From NCBI GenBank assembly GCA_014607495.2, contig CP053155.1, positions 10,230,001-10,294,000 on the forward strand: a stretch of 64,000 nt of DNA. The letters run 5' to 3'. The translations under genes were made by a program, and so were the position numbers. Shown piece after piece: positions 1 through 9,220 of this stretch; the first letter of the stretch is position 1; each line of letters opens with the position of its first letter. The DNA comes from Carposina sasakii (Eukaryota > Arthropoda > Insecta > Lepidoptera > Carposinidae). The notes beneath the pieces are model-generated. The model was given only the letters and a program-made list of their open reading frames with translations. It was not told the DNA's origin and searched no databases.

Positions 1-1010
1 ATTCAGTAGGTCTGAGACTCGACTAATATTTATTTTTCATACCCCTTCCAAAGCGACATCTACATCGACATCATGGTATACCTATGGAATCCTTATTCTG
101 ACATGTCGCTCATTAAATGCAAAACAGACACTTATCAAAAATTGCATTTTTTACACGACGACCAAAACAAAATATAAATCGTGATAATTTTGTTTTTTCA
201 TTTAATAGCCTTATATGTTATACCTCATTGGAAGCGTATTTTTTCTCCGCTTCGAATGGTAAAATGAATTTTGCAATAACTACTATCTGTGCGTATTTAT
301 TAGCACTTAAGTCCCTTTTGCATTTAGAAACCGACCTAAAATCTTAAGAAATATTTGAAAAATAAAAGTTTAAAAGTAAACATGTTTTATTAAAGTTTTT
401 ACTAAAAAAGAACACAGTTATTGAATATATCCGTAGACCCAACCAAAATGTTTCCTTCTTTGAAATACAAACAAAATCATATCAAAATAAATCAAAACAA
501 AACAAATCTTCATACAAAACGTTCAAGTATTATCATTTTTGTATCTATTTATGTAAATCACAATCTGTTATAAAAATACAGTATTTAACATACTGTTTTA
601 TTTAGAGGTCCGACAGAACCTGCTAAATGGTTCTGTCAAATCTCTAAATAAATCATCTCTTAAACTTTAACATAGCTTAATAAACAATGAGATCAACAGT
701 AACAGAAGCTTAATATCTAGTTACATTACTTGAGTATTAAAAAAAATGTAAGGTTAATTTTTATAACAGCTTCGTTAAAATTAGTCCTTGCGTTAAAGTA
801 TCTTATCATGAGAGTATTAATAATAAACGCAATAACTTAAATACCTCTATAAACCTATTATAAAATGACAGTTACTTTCTATTCTGTTGTCATTTTGTTT
901 GTAGAAGGATAAAAGGAATCGTACTTATTATTAACACACCCGTTTGACTACAATCAATAAAATACTTACAAATTGTTGGTAACTTTGGTAATATTTTGGT
1001 ATTATATTCT
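1..1010. other. AT-rich intergenic DNA, no gene seen
   Basis: Reading frames here are short, AT-biased and without recognisable domains. One thing stands out: the 16-base word cgctcattaaatgcaa near 107-122 recurs inverted near 2540-2556, so the interval could be the left part of an old DNA element (see findings). No promoter or RNA gene was recognised. Confidence 0.5.
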
Positions 1011-1019
1011 TCTATCCAT

Positions 1020-1205
1020 CGAAGGATCGCCCACCACCGGGCCTTACACTCTCGGATCTGCCGACTCGACGGCCGATGGTCGCGAACACAAGCCATTACA
1101 TTTGCAACGAGAAGCCAGAACCAAGCACCTAGCATGCAACCATAAGTACATAGCTGCTAATCCGAAAATCAATTGTTATTGCTATTGCAAATGCTATTTT
1201 TCTTG
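1020..1205. repeat. GC-richer dispersed repeat fragment
   Basis: A GC-rich patch in AT-rich DNA. Its right part (accaagcac, tacatagctgcta, then a TTATTGCTATT run) resembles 52615-52680 at several words in the same order, which marks a dispersed repeat rather than a gene. The family was not identified. Confidence 0.4.
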
Positions 1206-1410
1206 ATCGTTTCATTCTGCAAATAGTAATAAAATGATATAATTAATTACAACATCTATTTCTCTTATGGTTGAGAACATATTAGTAAGATTATTGCAAT
1301 AATGCAATTTTATAAAGTATTTTTGAAATAATTATTGGATACGTGCATGGTATTCTGGTGGTTATAACGCTTGACAATCATGCCATTAGGTATCTTATCT
1401 TACTACTTAC

Positions 1411-1657
1411 TAATATTGTAATACTAATATTGTAAACGCGAAAGTTTGTGAGTATGAAGGGATGGATGGATGTTTGTTACTCTTTCGCGTAAAAACGGCT
1501 GGAGCGATTTTAATAAAATTTGGTATATAGTTAGCTGACACTCAGGATTAACACATAGGCTACTTTTTATCCCGGGAAAATATTTTTATCCCGGATAATT
1601 TCGAAATTTAGTTATTTCTGCAGTCCACGTGGACGAAATCGCGGGCGTTCACTAGTG
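1411..1657 (-). repeat. Lepidopteran tail repeat, copy 1 (reverse orientation)
   Basis: Read on the minus strand it starts with actagtgaacgcccgcg, passes through tccacgtggactgcag and two blocks of tatcccggg, and ends with the common stretch about cgttccagc-like text, a ggatggatgga run and aaactttcgcgttt. The same order of blocks is seen at 21905, 33924 and 50737. It is one of the most abundant repeat tails in Lepidoptera. Whether it belongs to a LINE or a Helitron-like element cannot be settled here. Confidence 0.75.
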
Positions 1658-1795
1658 GGTTCATATTCTGGCAATTGTATCAATGACGGATAGAAAATTG
1701 TGCAGTATCTATTTATAGTTGTTAATTTTTATTTAAAGTAGGTACCATGTGCTATCTATGAAGGAAACATCGCGAATAAACCTTATTTATTTCCT

Positions 1796-1974
1796 ATTAG
1801 CCACGTATTCGCTGAGCGAGCAGCCTCGTGAGGCAGGGGTGCGAGGCAAATCCTTGGTCGGTAAGGACGTGCCTCTCCCGAGGCAAAAGCGTGTGTCGCC
1901 TAGCCCGAACGTGCCTCGGTCAAACGTCCCAGACTGCCTCGCGATACTGTTCGCTCAGTTAATACGCGGCTAAT
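1796..1974. mobile_element. 179-bp MITE with imperfect terminal inverted repeats
   Basis: The ends attagccacgtattcgctga and, inverted, attagccgcgtattaactga match over about 28 bases ending in gagcgaacag-type sequence. The interior is GC-rich with several gaggca and gcctcg words. No transposase is encoded, so it is a nonautonomous DNA element. The reading frame through it is a by-product of the GC content. Confidence 0.6.
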
Positions 1975-2573
1975 GACCGGTTTTTATTATTCGCTATTTT
2001 ACTTTTGAGTTATAACGAACAACTATTAGCGACATCATACAAAACGGGCTTAAAACAAACAATATTAGTGATTTTTAATACTAAAATAACCATTTCAATT
2101 ATAAATTTTAGACAAAACCGACGCTTTTTGAAAAATTTACCCATTCATGAAATAATTAAAACACAAAACAGAAGCATTTTGGTAAAAGGCAGTCTTGTAT
2201 AATAAAAAAAAATTAAATACTCACCTGATTTTATATGCAAAACGGCCACTTCCCAAAATATGGCCCTTTTGTCTATAACACTTTAATCAAACTTGCTGTG
2301 TATTTTGAGTTAAGGCACTTTTTCATAAAACTGACGTTGACTGTCGAGTCGCAACTGAAAATATGACGGTTTTGACCTGAAGTTGGTTCTCAAAACGCTT
2401 GAATTCAAAAGAGGCGCTCTTGCGTTTTAGTATTGCTTATAGCTAAAATGATGGGTGTTATTGCTCTAGTGTAAAATTATAGTGGATTAGGTTATATTTT
2501 TGCAATAAAACGAATTTTATAAATTTTTAAATTCCGACCCCTTTGCATTTAATGAGCGATGTATGTAACCTTC

Positions 2574-2745
2574 CTTTTACCAGTTAGCCAAATTAACAAC
2601 GTGAAGGGGTGAGTTACCGCCGTTAATACATTGAAGGAAATGTTTCGAATTCCTTCTATTGACATTGTATCCCTTATCTGACATGTAACCCACCTTTTAC
2701 CAGTTAGCCCCCATTAACAACGTGAGAGGGTAGGCCTACCGTCTC
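2574..2745. repeat. Two-copy direct repeat, period about 120 bp
   Basis: The block ccttttaccagttagcc, then attaacaacgtgaaggggt, appears at about 2574-2625 and again at about 2692-2745 with small changes (gagagggta in the second). The intervening sequence is AT-rich. No coding potential was seen. Confidence 0.6.
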
Positions 2746-3124
2746 TCTTCGGTCGAAAATACAACAATTTAACGATGGCTAATGAAACCATTAGAAATAG
2801 TTTCCAAATCATTCTAAAAAACTATTACATTTTCTTTGTCATAAACTTTATTTGTGAAAACTTTGCTGTGTACAATAAAGCATAATAATAATCTATCAGC
2901 GCCAGAACCTCTGTTACATGGTGCAAAACGGCCAGATGAGAATCAAACTAGTTATCTCTGACCCGATTATATCTGGCTAATAAATAATGTTCCGCTTAAA
3001 AAGCCCTATCCAACGGTGTGTCGCACTATTGAGGAGTGGGCCCAGACTCCATACGGTCGACATCCAATGTGTCGTTTTAGTTTATGATTAACATATCAGT
3101 CATTCATTCCGTATTGAACGCTAG

Positions 3125-3328
3125 GCATGCGGCCACCGCCACTCCGCGCCATAATCCCGCCGCCGCCACTCCGCATGGCGCCGCCCGGGCCGCCTCCCGG
3201 CCTGCCGCCGCGCCTGCTGCGCCCGCCCGGCCCACCGCCCGGCGCGCCGCGCCTGCGCCCGCTCGCGCCCAAACCGCCCGTGCTCAGCGCCGCCCCACAG
3301 CTGCTGCCCAAGAAGGATGGCCAGACTG
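3125..3328 (+). CDS. WBP11: WBP11, penultimate coding exon (proline-rich region)
   Basis: WBP11 (WW domain-binding protein 11) is a nuclear protein that joins the spliceosome and binds WW domains through proline-rich runs. This exon encodes a stretch beginning MRPPPLRAIIPPPPLRMAPP, followed by PPGPPPGLPP and RPPGPPPG motifs, then PPVLSAAPQLLPKKDGQTG. The order of PPGPPPG runs followed by VLSA and a short linker is that of WBP11 near its C-terminus. The exon starts after the acceptor gctag at 3120-3124; an in-frame TGA at 3115-3117 rules out an earlier start. It ends in ACT-G before GTGAGT, a phase 1 donor. Upstream exons are not in the window. The match is from recognition of the family, not a search. 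Confidence 0.85.
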
Positions 3329-3710
3329 GTGAGTGTCACGAGCTTAAAGCGCCGCAGCTGTTGGCCAAGAAGGATGGCCAGACTGGTGAGTGGGTTATAG
3401 GAAATTAACGTTACGAGCGCTGCAGAGCTGTCTTAAGATAGATGGCCAGACTGATGAGTGCTCTATAGGATTAAATTTCACTATCGTAAACCGCTTGACT
3501 GCTGCCAAAGAAGAATGTACAGACAGGTAAGTGCAGGCACTGAGTGCTCTATAGAATGCCACATCACGATTCTGAATGCCATTTAATAAGCCTAAAGCGC
3601 TGCAGCGAATGATGTCTGCAATGCTGCCCAAGAAGGATGGCCAGACTGGTAAGTGGTTTATAGGTTGCTATTTCTCAAGCCTAAAGCGCTGGAGAGCTGT
3701 CTAACAAAGT
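3301..3710 (+). repeat. Tandem copies of the WBP11 exon end with its splice donor
   Basis: The unit (about gccgcagctg, ccaagaaggatggccagact, ggtgagtg, ttatagg, cctaaagcgc) occurs about five times with drifting spacing. Donor-like positions: GT at 3329 (the normal donor), GT at 3386, a dead AT at 3454, GT at 3527 (acaGGTAAGT) and GT at 3649 (ctgGTAAGT). A sixth partial copy follows at 3678-3700. The units start inside the exon, so coding sequence and splice site were copied together into the intron. Confidence 0.85.
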
Positions 3711-3847
3711 CGAGACATAGAGTGTTAGCTGCAGCGATGTCGAAAATATTGATGGTCAGTTTGGAAAAATCCTTCTCCATTGACTAATCACCATCTACGT
3801 AGTAGGTCCCACTAACAACAATAAAATTGCTTTCTTACATCTTCTAG

Positions 3848-4059
3848 GCGCGACAATCAGTGCGAAGCCGCAAATCAGGAATCTCTCGGCGGACGTCACC
3901 CGTTTCGTGCCGTCCGCATTACGAGTGAAAAGGGAAGATAAGAAGAACCGGCCCGGCTTGAAAACCGTGTCGTTGAAGCCGGCCGATATCCCCAAACAGG
4001 CGCCAAGCAAGGACGACGCCTATATGCAATTCATGAAGGAGATGGAAGGACTGTTATAG
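3848..4059 (+). CDS. WBP11: WBP11, last coding exon (conserved C-terminus)
   Basis: After the acceptor cttctag (3841-3847) the phase 1 frame of the previous exon continues as GATISAKPQIRNLSADVTRF, then VPSALRVKRED, and ends DDAYMQFMKEMEGLL before TAG at 4057-4059. This ATISAKPQI...TRFVP(S/T)ALRV...DDAY.FMKEMEGLL pattern is the signature C-terminus of animal WBP11. The acceptor is preceded by a reasonable pyrimidine tract. The intron (3329-3847) is filled with copies of the exon end. No clear AATAAA is seen in the first 250 bases after the stop; the first one, near 4346, lies inside a MITE. Confidence 0.93.
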
Positions 4060-4281
4060 GTTAGGATTGTTTTGTAAATATTACGTGTATGTATGAGTAT
4101 TGTAATATAGGTGATAAGAATTATTTGGCTTTTTTTGCGTGTAAAATTGTAAGTTAGGTAGGTTACAGAATACTTCATGGCGAGAAAGTAGAAATTCGAA
4201 ACGAAACGGTATTGTTGTTACTACAAACGTTTATTATGACACTTAACGACAACTTGTCACTGATTATTTACATCTGCTAGC

Positions 4282-4420
4282 CTAGCATGACCTGCGATAC
4301 ACGTTATGATAAACCGATTTATCGACATTTAGCCTGTCAAAATACAATAAATATAGCCGCCATGTTGAATTTTGTATAGGGACGATACGATATCCACGAT
4401 GCGTGGTCATGCTAGGGGGG
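4282..4420. mobile_element. MITE with TAGCATGACC ends, copy 1
   Basis: Starts ctagcatgacctgcgatac and ends with gatgcgtggtcatgctaggg, so the ends are inverted repeats of about 10-14 bases. A second copy at 17770-17910 shares nearly the whole interior (aaaccgatttatcgacat, gacgatacgatatccacga). About 135 bp, no coding capacity. Confidence 0.75.
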
Positions 4421-4545
4421 CTGGCCACGCTACTATCATCCACCTAAATCAGCAGGTACATACATGATAATAACGACATATTAGTAGTAAAGTGAATCAT
4501 ATCGAGGGATGAAAGACTATTTGGGATAAGCGCCATTTATATATA

Positions 4546-5560
4546 CGAGATGTGTTCAAAAAGTAAGGTGACTTTTCAAATTTCGCGGGCAACGTACTTT
4601 CGATTATCGATTTTTTTTTGTTTTGTTATGTTGGTACACTCTTCCCGATCATCTGTACCAAGTTTCAAGTGTATAGCATTTTTTGTTTGGTTGTGAGAAG
4701 CGTAAAGGTTATAAGTGTTTTGCGTGCTCGGTGATTTCTTGCTATCGAAAAATATGGATCAAAGGATTTGCATCAAATTTTGTGTAAAAAATAAAATAAA
4801 GTGCTCCGAAACAAAATCATCGACGACCCAGATTTACTCAAAAGGGTCATAACTGGTGACGAATCATGGGTATATGGTTATTATATCGAAACCAAAGTCC
4901 AAAGAAAAAAGCACGCCAAGTTCGATCAAATGTCAAAGTTTTGCTCACTGTTTTCTTCGATTACCATGGCGTGGTGCATCAGGAGTTCTTACCATATGGT
5001 CGTACGGTCAATAAACAGTATTATCTTGAAGTTATGCGCCGTTTGCGAGAAGCAATACGAAGAAAACGTCCAGAATTGTGGAAAAACAATTCATGGCTTT
5101 TGCATCACGATAGGGGCATTATCGTGATGCAAAAGCCATGAATTGTTTTTCCACAATTCTGGACGTTTTCTTCGTATTGCTCACTCATCTTTGCTTGTGA
5201 GAGATTTTTTGGCCAAAAACAACACCACAATCATGCCTCAGCCACCATATTCACCGGATTTGGCCCCATGTGACTTTTTCTTGTTCCCAAAACTAAAGAG
5301 ACCTATGAAAGGACGGACGGACGGACGGAGAAATCTCCGCAAATGCAACGATTGAAGAGATAAAGACTGCATCGCTGGAAGAGCTCAAGGCTATACCGAA
5401 AAGTGCTTATGAGAAGTGCTTAGAGGATTGGAAAAACCGTTGGCATAAGTGTATTGTATCTGAGGGGCATTACTTTGAAGGGGACAACATAAATATTGAT
5501 AAATAAATAAATATTTTTTCTTAAAAATACAAAGTCACCTTATTTTTTGAACACATCTCG
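4546..5560 (+). pseudogene. Mariner transposon, internally deleted and frameshifted
   Basis: The element is bounded by inverted repeats starting cgagatgtgttcaaaaagta and flanked by TA on both sides (4544-4545, 5561-5562), as expected for mariner. Transposase remains run in the + direction: VITGDESWVYGYYIET (first catalytic Asp) near 4850-4900, a frame change, FFDYHGVVHQEFLP and RKRPELWKNNSWLLHHD (second Asp) to 5111, then SLLVRDFLAKNNTTIMPQPP, YSPDLAPCDFFLFPKLK (third Asp, D34D class) and a C-terminal part ending NINIDK before TAA near 5504. The N-terminal DNA-binding region is missing, at least two frame breaks are present, and an inverted duplication interrupts the middle. At about 1.0 kb it is shorter than the usual 1.3 kb. 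It cannot encode a working transposase. Confidence 0.92.
5052..5180. repeat. Perfect 60-bp inverted duplication inside the mariner
   Basis: Bases 5052-5111 are the exact reverse complement of 5121-5180, separated by 9 bases (5112-5120). The left arm is in the coding orientation (ends at the HHD codons). The right arm is the same stretch inverted, and the 9-base spacer, read inverted, supplies the next mariner codons, so the inverted copy extends past the left arm. Confidence 0.95.
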
Positions 5561-5655
5561 TATATGTTACGGGCAATTTGATAAGTCCGGACACTATTAA
5601 TAATGGCCGGTCCTTATTAATAATTCCCAGTTAATCACGTTGCCCGTAACATATA
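5561..5655. mobile_element. 95-bp palindromic mini-element
   Basis: Ends tatatgttacgggcaa (5561-5576) and ttgcccgtaacatata (5640-5655) are exact inverted repeats of 16 bases. It abuts the mariner on the left and the next MITE on the right. The interior holds a repeated ttattaataa word. No coding capacity. Confidence 0.7.
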
Positions 5656-5915
5656 CAGGATGTAACAAAAAGGGTATGTTAAGCGAGAAGCTATGTAAAT
5701 AGCCCACTATAGAGAACCTATCCACAAAATTTGAGATCCGAAATCACATGTTTATTTTTCCCGATAGTATGGAGAATTTTTAATTATCTCAGGAATTTTC
5801 ATACAATCTTGAAAAATAAAAACGTGATTTCGAGTCTCAAATTTTGGAAATAGGTTCTCTATAGTGGGCTATTTATACAGCTTTTCGCTAAACATACCCT
5901 TTCTGTTACACCCTG
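5656..5915. mobile_element. CAGGRTGTAAC palindromic MITE, copy 1
   Basis: A 260-bp element starting caggatgtaacaaaaagggt and ending ttctgttacaccctg, flanked by TATA on both sides. Its two halves are inverted copies of each other for most of their length (agctatgtaaatagcccact... and ...agtgggctatttatacagct). Related copies lie at 15652-15912 and 28979-29379. Confidence 0.85.
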
Positions 5916-5989
5916 TATATCTCAAATAGCCTTTCACCCCTCGATATATTTCCATGGTATACCTACATAGATACATACTCGTACATACA

Positions 5990-6240
5990 CAAATGGCTGT
6001 GTTCCCGAAATGGGGTAGCCTGAAACCCAGAATCAAAGGAAGCAAGGAGATTCCATAGCCACACAGCATAGCGAGAAATAAAATAAATAGATAAATAAAT
6101 GATCAGTGACAAATTGCTAGATATCGTCTGCAAGAATACCCGAGATCCTCAGTCGACTCTTATGCCATGCACGGAAGGAGATGCAGCTAATGTATTCTAG
6201 TGAAGCCCCGCATCAGTACAGGCAATTCAAAATTTAGATA
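5990..6240. repeat. Dispersed repeat beginning near gctgtgttcccgaaatgggg
   Basis: The phrase gtgttcccgaaatggggtag, and later gactcttatgccatgcacgg with gtattctagtgaagccccgc, recur in the same order at 47001-47180 and, more degraded, at 13025-13230. The copies differ by small indels. No coding capacity; the family was not identified. Confidence 0.6.
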
Positions 6241-6495
6241 ATGTAAAATAATCGATATTGCGTTAACTAAAACGTTTTTAAGGTCCGTGTAGTATAGTAA
6301 AATACAACAACGTATCAACCAATGTATTTGGAAACCGGCTACAGTTTAGCACATTGTCATCAGCTCAGCCAACGTGCAGGATCGGACGCAGCAGTTTAAA
6401 ATAATGTCGTTTAGCTCCGAGCTTGAACGTTTTATCACTTCCATGCCTTCATCTGAAAATGGAAAAGGAAATACGTTAAACCACCTTTGAGTGTG
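6240..6495. other. No feature seen
   Basis: Short anonymous stretch between repeats. No frame, RNA gene or repeat match was recognised. Confidence 0.4.
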
Positions 6496-6498
6496 ACG

Positions 6499-6788
6499 TA
6501 AGGGTCACATCACATCACGCCGTGACGCGACACATTGTTTGTTTTCGTGCTACGCCACATCGCAATGGCGCAAGCGGTAACGTAAGATCGTTGGCAGCAC
6601 GAACAATTAACCGTCACACATACCGTAGATGCATTGTGCGGCGTCTCGAAGCGCAGCGCTGCGTAGAGCAACGTATTCTTAACTCTCATAATGAAATTTC
6701 TAACAGTAGTAAATAAAGTATATTCTGAGTGGGTCTTAAAAATCTGCGCGCAACGTCGCGTCTCGTCTCGGTGTGATCTGACCCTAAT
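6499..6788. mobile_element. Probable MITE with TTAGGGTCA-type ends
   Basis: Left end taagggtcacatcacatcac and right end, inverted, ttagggtcagatcacaccga match with a few differences, giving a 290-bp unit with CpG-rich arms (cgacacattg, gcgcgcaacgtcgcg). No protein is encoded in a convincing frame. Confidence 0.5.
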
Positions 6789-6799
6789 GTGTGGTATCA

Positions 6800-6995
6800 T
6801 TATCATCATCATAATCATCATCGTCAGCCTATTTCAGTCCACTGCTGGACGTAGGACTCTTCCAGAGCACGCCACAAGGCTCGATCTCACGTTTCGCTCT
6901 CTATCTAGTTCTATCTCTATTCGTTTGCTATCTAGTCAGTACCAGCCGCCCTCCTTAAGTCATCGGTCCATCTGGCCGGAGGGCGTCCTACTAAT
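6800..6995 (-). mobile_element. 3' end of an RTE-like LINE, reverse orientation
   Basis: Read on the minus strand: a ccgatgacttaaggagggcg block, then cctacgtccagcagtggact, aataggctgacgatgatgat and a (ATG/ATT)n tail. This is the usual 3' end of lepidopteran RTE-type LINEs. A similar copy lies at 46140-46300. The 5' part is missing. Confidence 0.7.
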
Positions 6996-7266
6996 CTCTA
7001 ATGGACAAAGTCCGAAACAAGATTCTCCGGCAGAAATCTAGTTGTGTGGTATAGGCCAGACAAATTCCCATGAGGAATGCATGCTTAGTGAGTACAAATG
7101 TCATCCAACTGCACCATTGCCTTATTTGCCTAAAACGTCTAAACAAGCGAGATGTTGTGTGAGCGAGATAATGAATAGTGGCTATTTCAAAACATGTCGA
7201 AATCAGCCTGCCAGAGTACACCTGTTCTTTTGTTTGGTGTCTAATAAAGGTAAATGAAAGAAATAC

Positions 7267-7434
7267 CTGTTTTATACTGTACATAGCACAAGTACAGCAT
7301 GCTGTTGGCCAGGGTTTTCATGCAAGAGTCCATTGGAATGTCCAGATGCGCTGAAGTCACAACGTGGGACATCACACTGCCCCAACCACATACAAATATG
7401 ACGCATAACAGGTACTTGAACGCCATTTATACAG
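7267..7434 (-). CDS. Possible exon of a small secreted peptide (insulin-like spacing)
   Basis: On the minus strand an acceptor (acttcttttcag) lies 8 bases before an ATG at 7426. The frame encodes 53 residues: MAFKYLLCVIFVCGWGSVMS is a good signal peptide, followed by HVVTSAHLDIPMD and CMKTLANSMLYLC, then YVQYKT, and a donor ACAG/GTATTT at 7267/7266 in phase 1. The two Cys are 11 residues apart, as in an insulin B chain, and an intron just before the ATG plus a phase 1 intron after the B chain is also the known insulin gene layout. Against it: the conserved Gly after the first Cys is Met, and no matching A-chain exon was found nearby on this strand. It could be another secreted peptide, an exon remnant, or chance. 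Confidence 0.35.
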
Positions 7435-7500
7435 CTGAAAAGAAGTTGTGTTATTAAGTAATTTGAACTGGAATAAGTAGTAGGTACCTTCCTCTTGCTC

Positions 7501-8122
7501 CCAAATACATTTCCGAACGTTTCGAGTTCTTCTCCTCCTGCGACAGACCACTCCGGTCTAGCCGCAACAAAACCCTCCGTGAGCCCGAGCGCAATGCTGC
7601 TCTGTATTTTTTTTATTTTCTTTTATTTCTTATTCTTTATTGTACACATACAATTACATACATTTTCGTCGGAGTATCTACCCTGGTTCGGTCGACATAC
7701 CGATTGTCCCGTCAACCAGGAAGGCAAATCATCGGGATACCTCGCGAGTGTCACCCTTTTACCTTATGTACGGATTGGCGAAGGAGGAAACCCACAATAC
7801 TGGCAAATTTACCAACTGGACTGCCAGGCGCCTGCGCAACTACCAACACCAGATACAGACCACTTCGAAGGTAGGCGTTTCCATCCTATTTTCCACTTTT
7901 GCCCCTACATAAATTTTGGTCGAAGAAAATGTATTCTGACACTTTTACTGCCGCTGCTGTTCGCTTGTGGAATAATCTACCAGTAAGGATTCGAGAGTCT
8001 TCTACTGTGGAGGTATTCAAGTCGAGAGTAACTGAGCACTACATGAGAGTCCAGAACCAGTTTATCGTATAACCGGTTTGTGTATCGATATTTTTATTTT
8101 CCATTTGCTTTTTAAAATTTTT
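7501..8122 (+). pseudogene. Degenerate LINE C-terminus, interrupted
   Basis: Near 7500-7595 a frame reads LAPKYISERFEFFSSCDRPL followed by RNKTLREPERNAA; near 7939-8070 another reads FTAAAVRLWNNLPVRIRESS, then TVEVFKSRVTEHYM and a stop. Both are typical of the C-terminal end of CR1/Jockey-like LINE polyproteins. Between them (about 7598-7905) lies unrelated DNA starting with a T-rich run, consistent with a minus-strand retroelement insertion. The 3' end of this LINE is further split by the RTE copy at 8135-9208 and resumes at about 9221. No function remains. Confidence 0.65.
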
Positions 8123-8134
8123 ACTTTAATATTT

Positions 8135-9208
8135 GGGCGACGATGGAATTACATCAGAGCTTCTGAGAGCGGGTGGAACTCCGGTACTGAGGGTCCTCCA
8201 GAGGCTCTTCAATTCCGTCCTGCTCGAAGGCGTAACGCCGGAAGCATGGAGCAGAAGTGTGGTGGTGCTGTTCTTTAAAAAAGAGAGTGAGACAAGGAGA
8301 TGTTATTTCTTCGAAGCTCTTCACTAATGCAGTGGAAGACGCCTTTAAGCTTCTCGAATGGAAAGGACTCGGCATCAATATCAATGGCGAATACATCACT
8401 CACCTTCGATTCGCAGACGACATCGTGGTCATGGCAGAATCGCTGAAAGATCTAAGCACAATGCTCGATAGCCTCAATCGAGTCTCCCAACAGGTGGGCC
8501 TGAAGATGAACATGGACAAGACGAAGATCAATGTCGAACGTATGGACGTATGGACACATGGTGCCGCCCACTCCTGTACTAGTCGGGAGCTCGATGCTCG
8601 AAGTTGTTGACGAGTATGTTTACCTGGGACAGACGGTCAAACTAGGTAGGTCCAACTTTGAGAAGGAGGTAAATTCGGCGAATCCAACTCGGCTGGGCAG
8701 CGTTCGGGAAACTACGAAGCTTATTTGTGTCCAAGATACCCCAGTCCTTAAAGACGAAGGTATTCAACCAGTGCGTGCTGCCGGTGATGACCTACGGTGA
8801 CGAGACGTGGTCTCTAACTATGTGCCCCATAAAGAAGCCCAGGATCGCTCAGCGAGCGATGGAGAGAGCTATGCTTGGGATCTCACTGCGTGATCGAATC
8901 ATAAATGAGGAGATCCGTAGACGTACAAAGATCACTGACATAGCTCAACGGTCCAGCAAGCTGAAGTGGCAATGGGCAGGGCACATAGCTCGAAGAACTG
9001 ATGGCCGATGGAGTTGGAAAGTTCTAGAGTGAATACCACGTATCGGCAAGCGCAGCGTGGGAAGGCCACCCGCGAGGTGGACGGACGACCTGGCTAAGGT
9101 CGCGGGTGTCGGTTGGATGCAGGCTGCTTCCGACCGGTCGGAGTGGAGGTTGTTGGGGGAGGCCTATGTCCAACAGTGGACTTCTCAGAGCTGTAAATGA
9201 TGATGATG
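8135..9208 (+). pseudogene. RTE-clade LINE copy with 12-bp target duplication
   Basis: A 5'-truncated LINE in + orientation. Recognisable parts: GDDGITSELLRAGGTP at the start, an abrupt jump at about 8275 into RQGDVISSKLFTNAVEDAF, the reverse transcriptase motif FADDIVVMAES near 8410-8445, a thumb region (VDEYVYLGQTV), VMTYGDETWSL, then RRTKITDIAQRSSKLKWQWA, GHIARR and GRPPARWTDDLAKVAGVGWM, and a (TGA)n tail. The jump removes the fingers and much of the palm, and several frameshifts and a stop (near 9030) follow. Flanking actttaatattt at 8123-8134 and 9209-9220 is the target-site duplication. The same family recurs at 54649 and 56727. Confidence 0.92.
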
Positions 9209-9220
9209 ACTTTAATATTT

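Noticed and set aside
973..1206. Two overlapping open frames in a GC-richer patch
   Set aside because: The patch shares words with 52615-52680, so it is a dispersed repeat.
1749..1973. Open frame of 74 codons
   Set aside because: It coincides with a MITE whose inverted ends span 1796-1974.
3084..3339. Long alanine/arginine- and glycine-rich frames on both strands over the WBP11 exon
   Set aside because: They are out-of-frame readings of a GC-rich proline-coding exon.
7042..7257. Plus-strand frame with CCVSEIMNSGYFKTC, resembling an insulin A chain next to the minus-strand B-chain-like exon
   Set aside because: It is on the opposite strand, lacks the third Cys, has no splice site that would join it to the other exon, and is likely chance.
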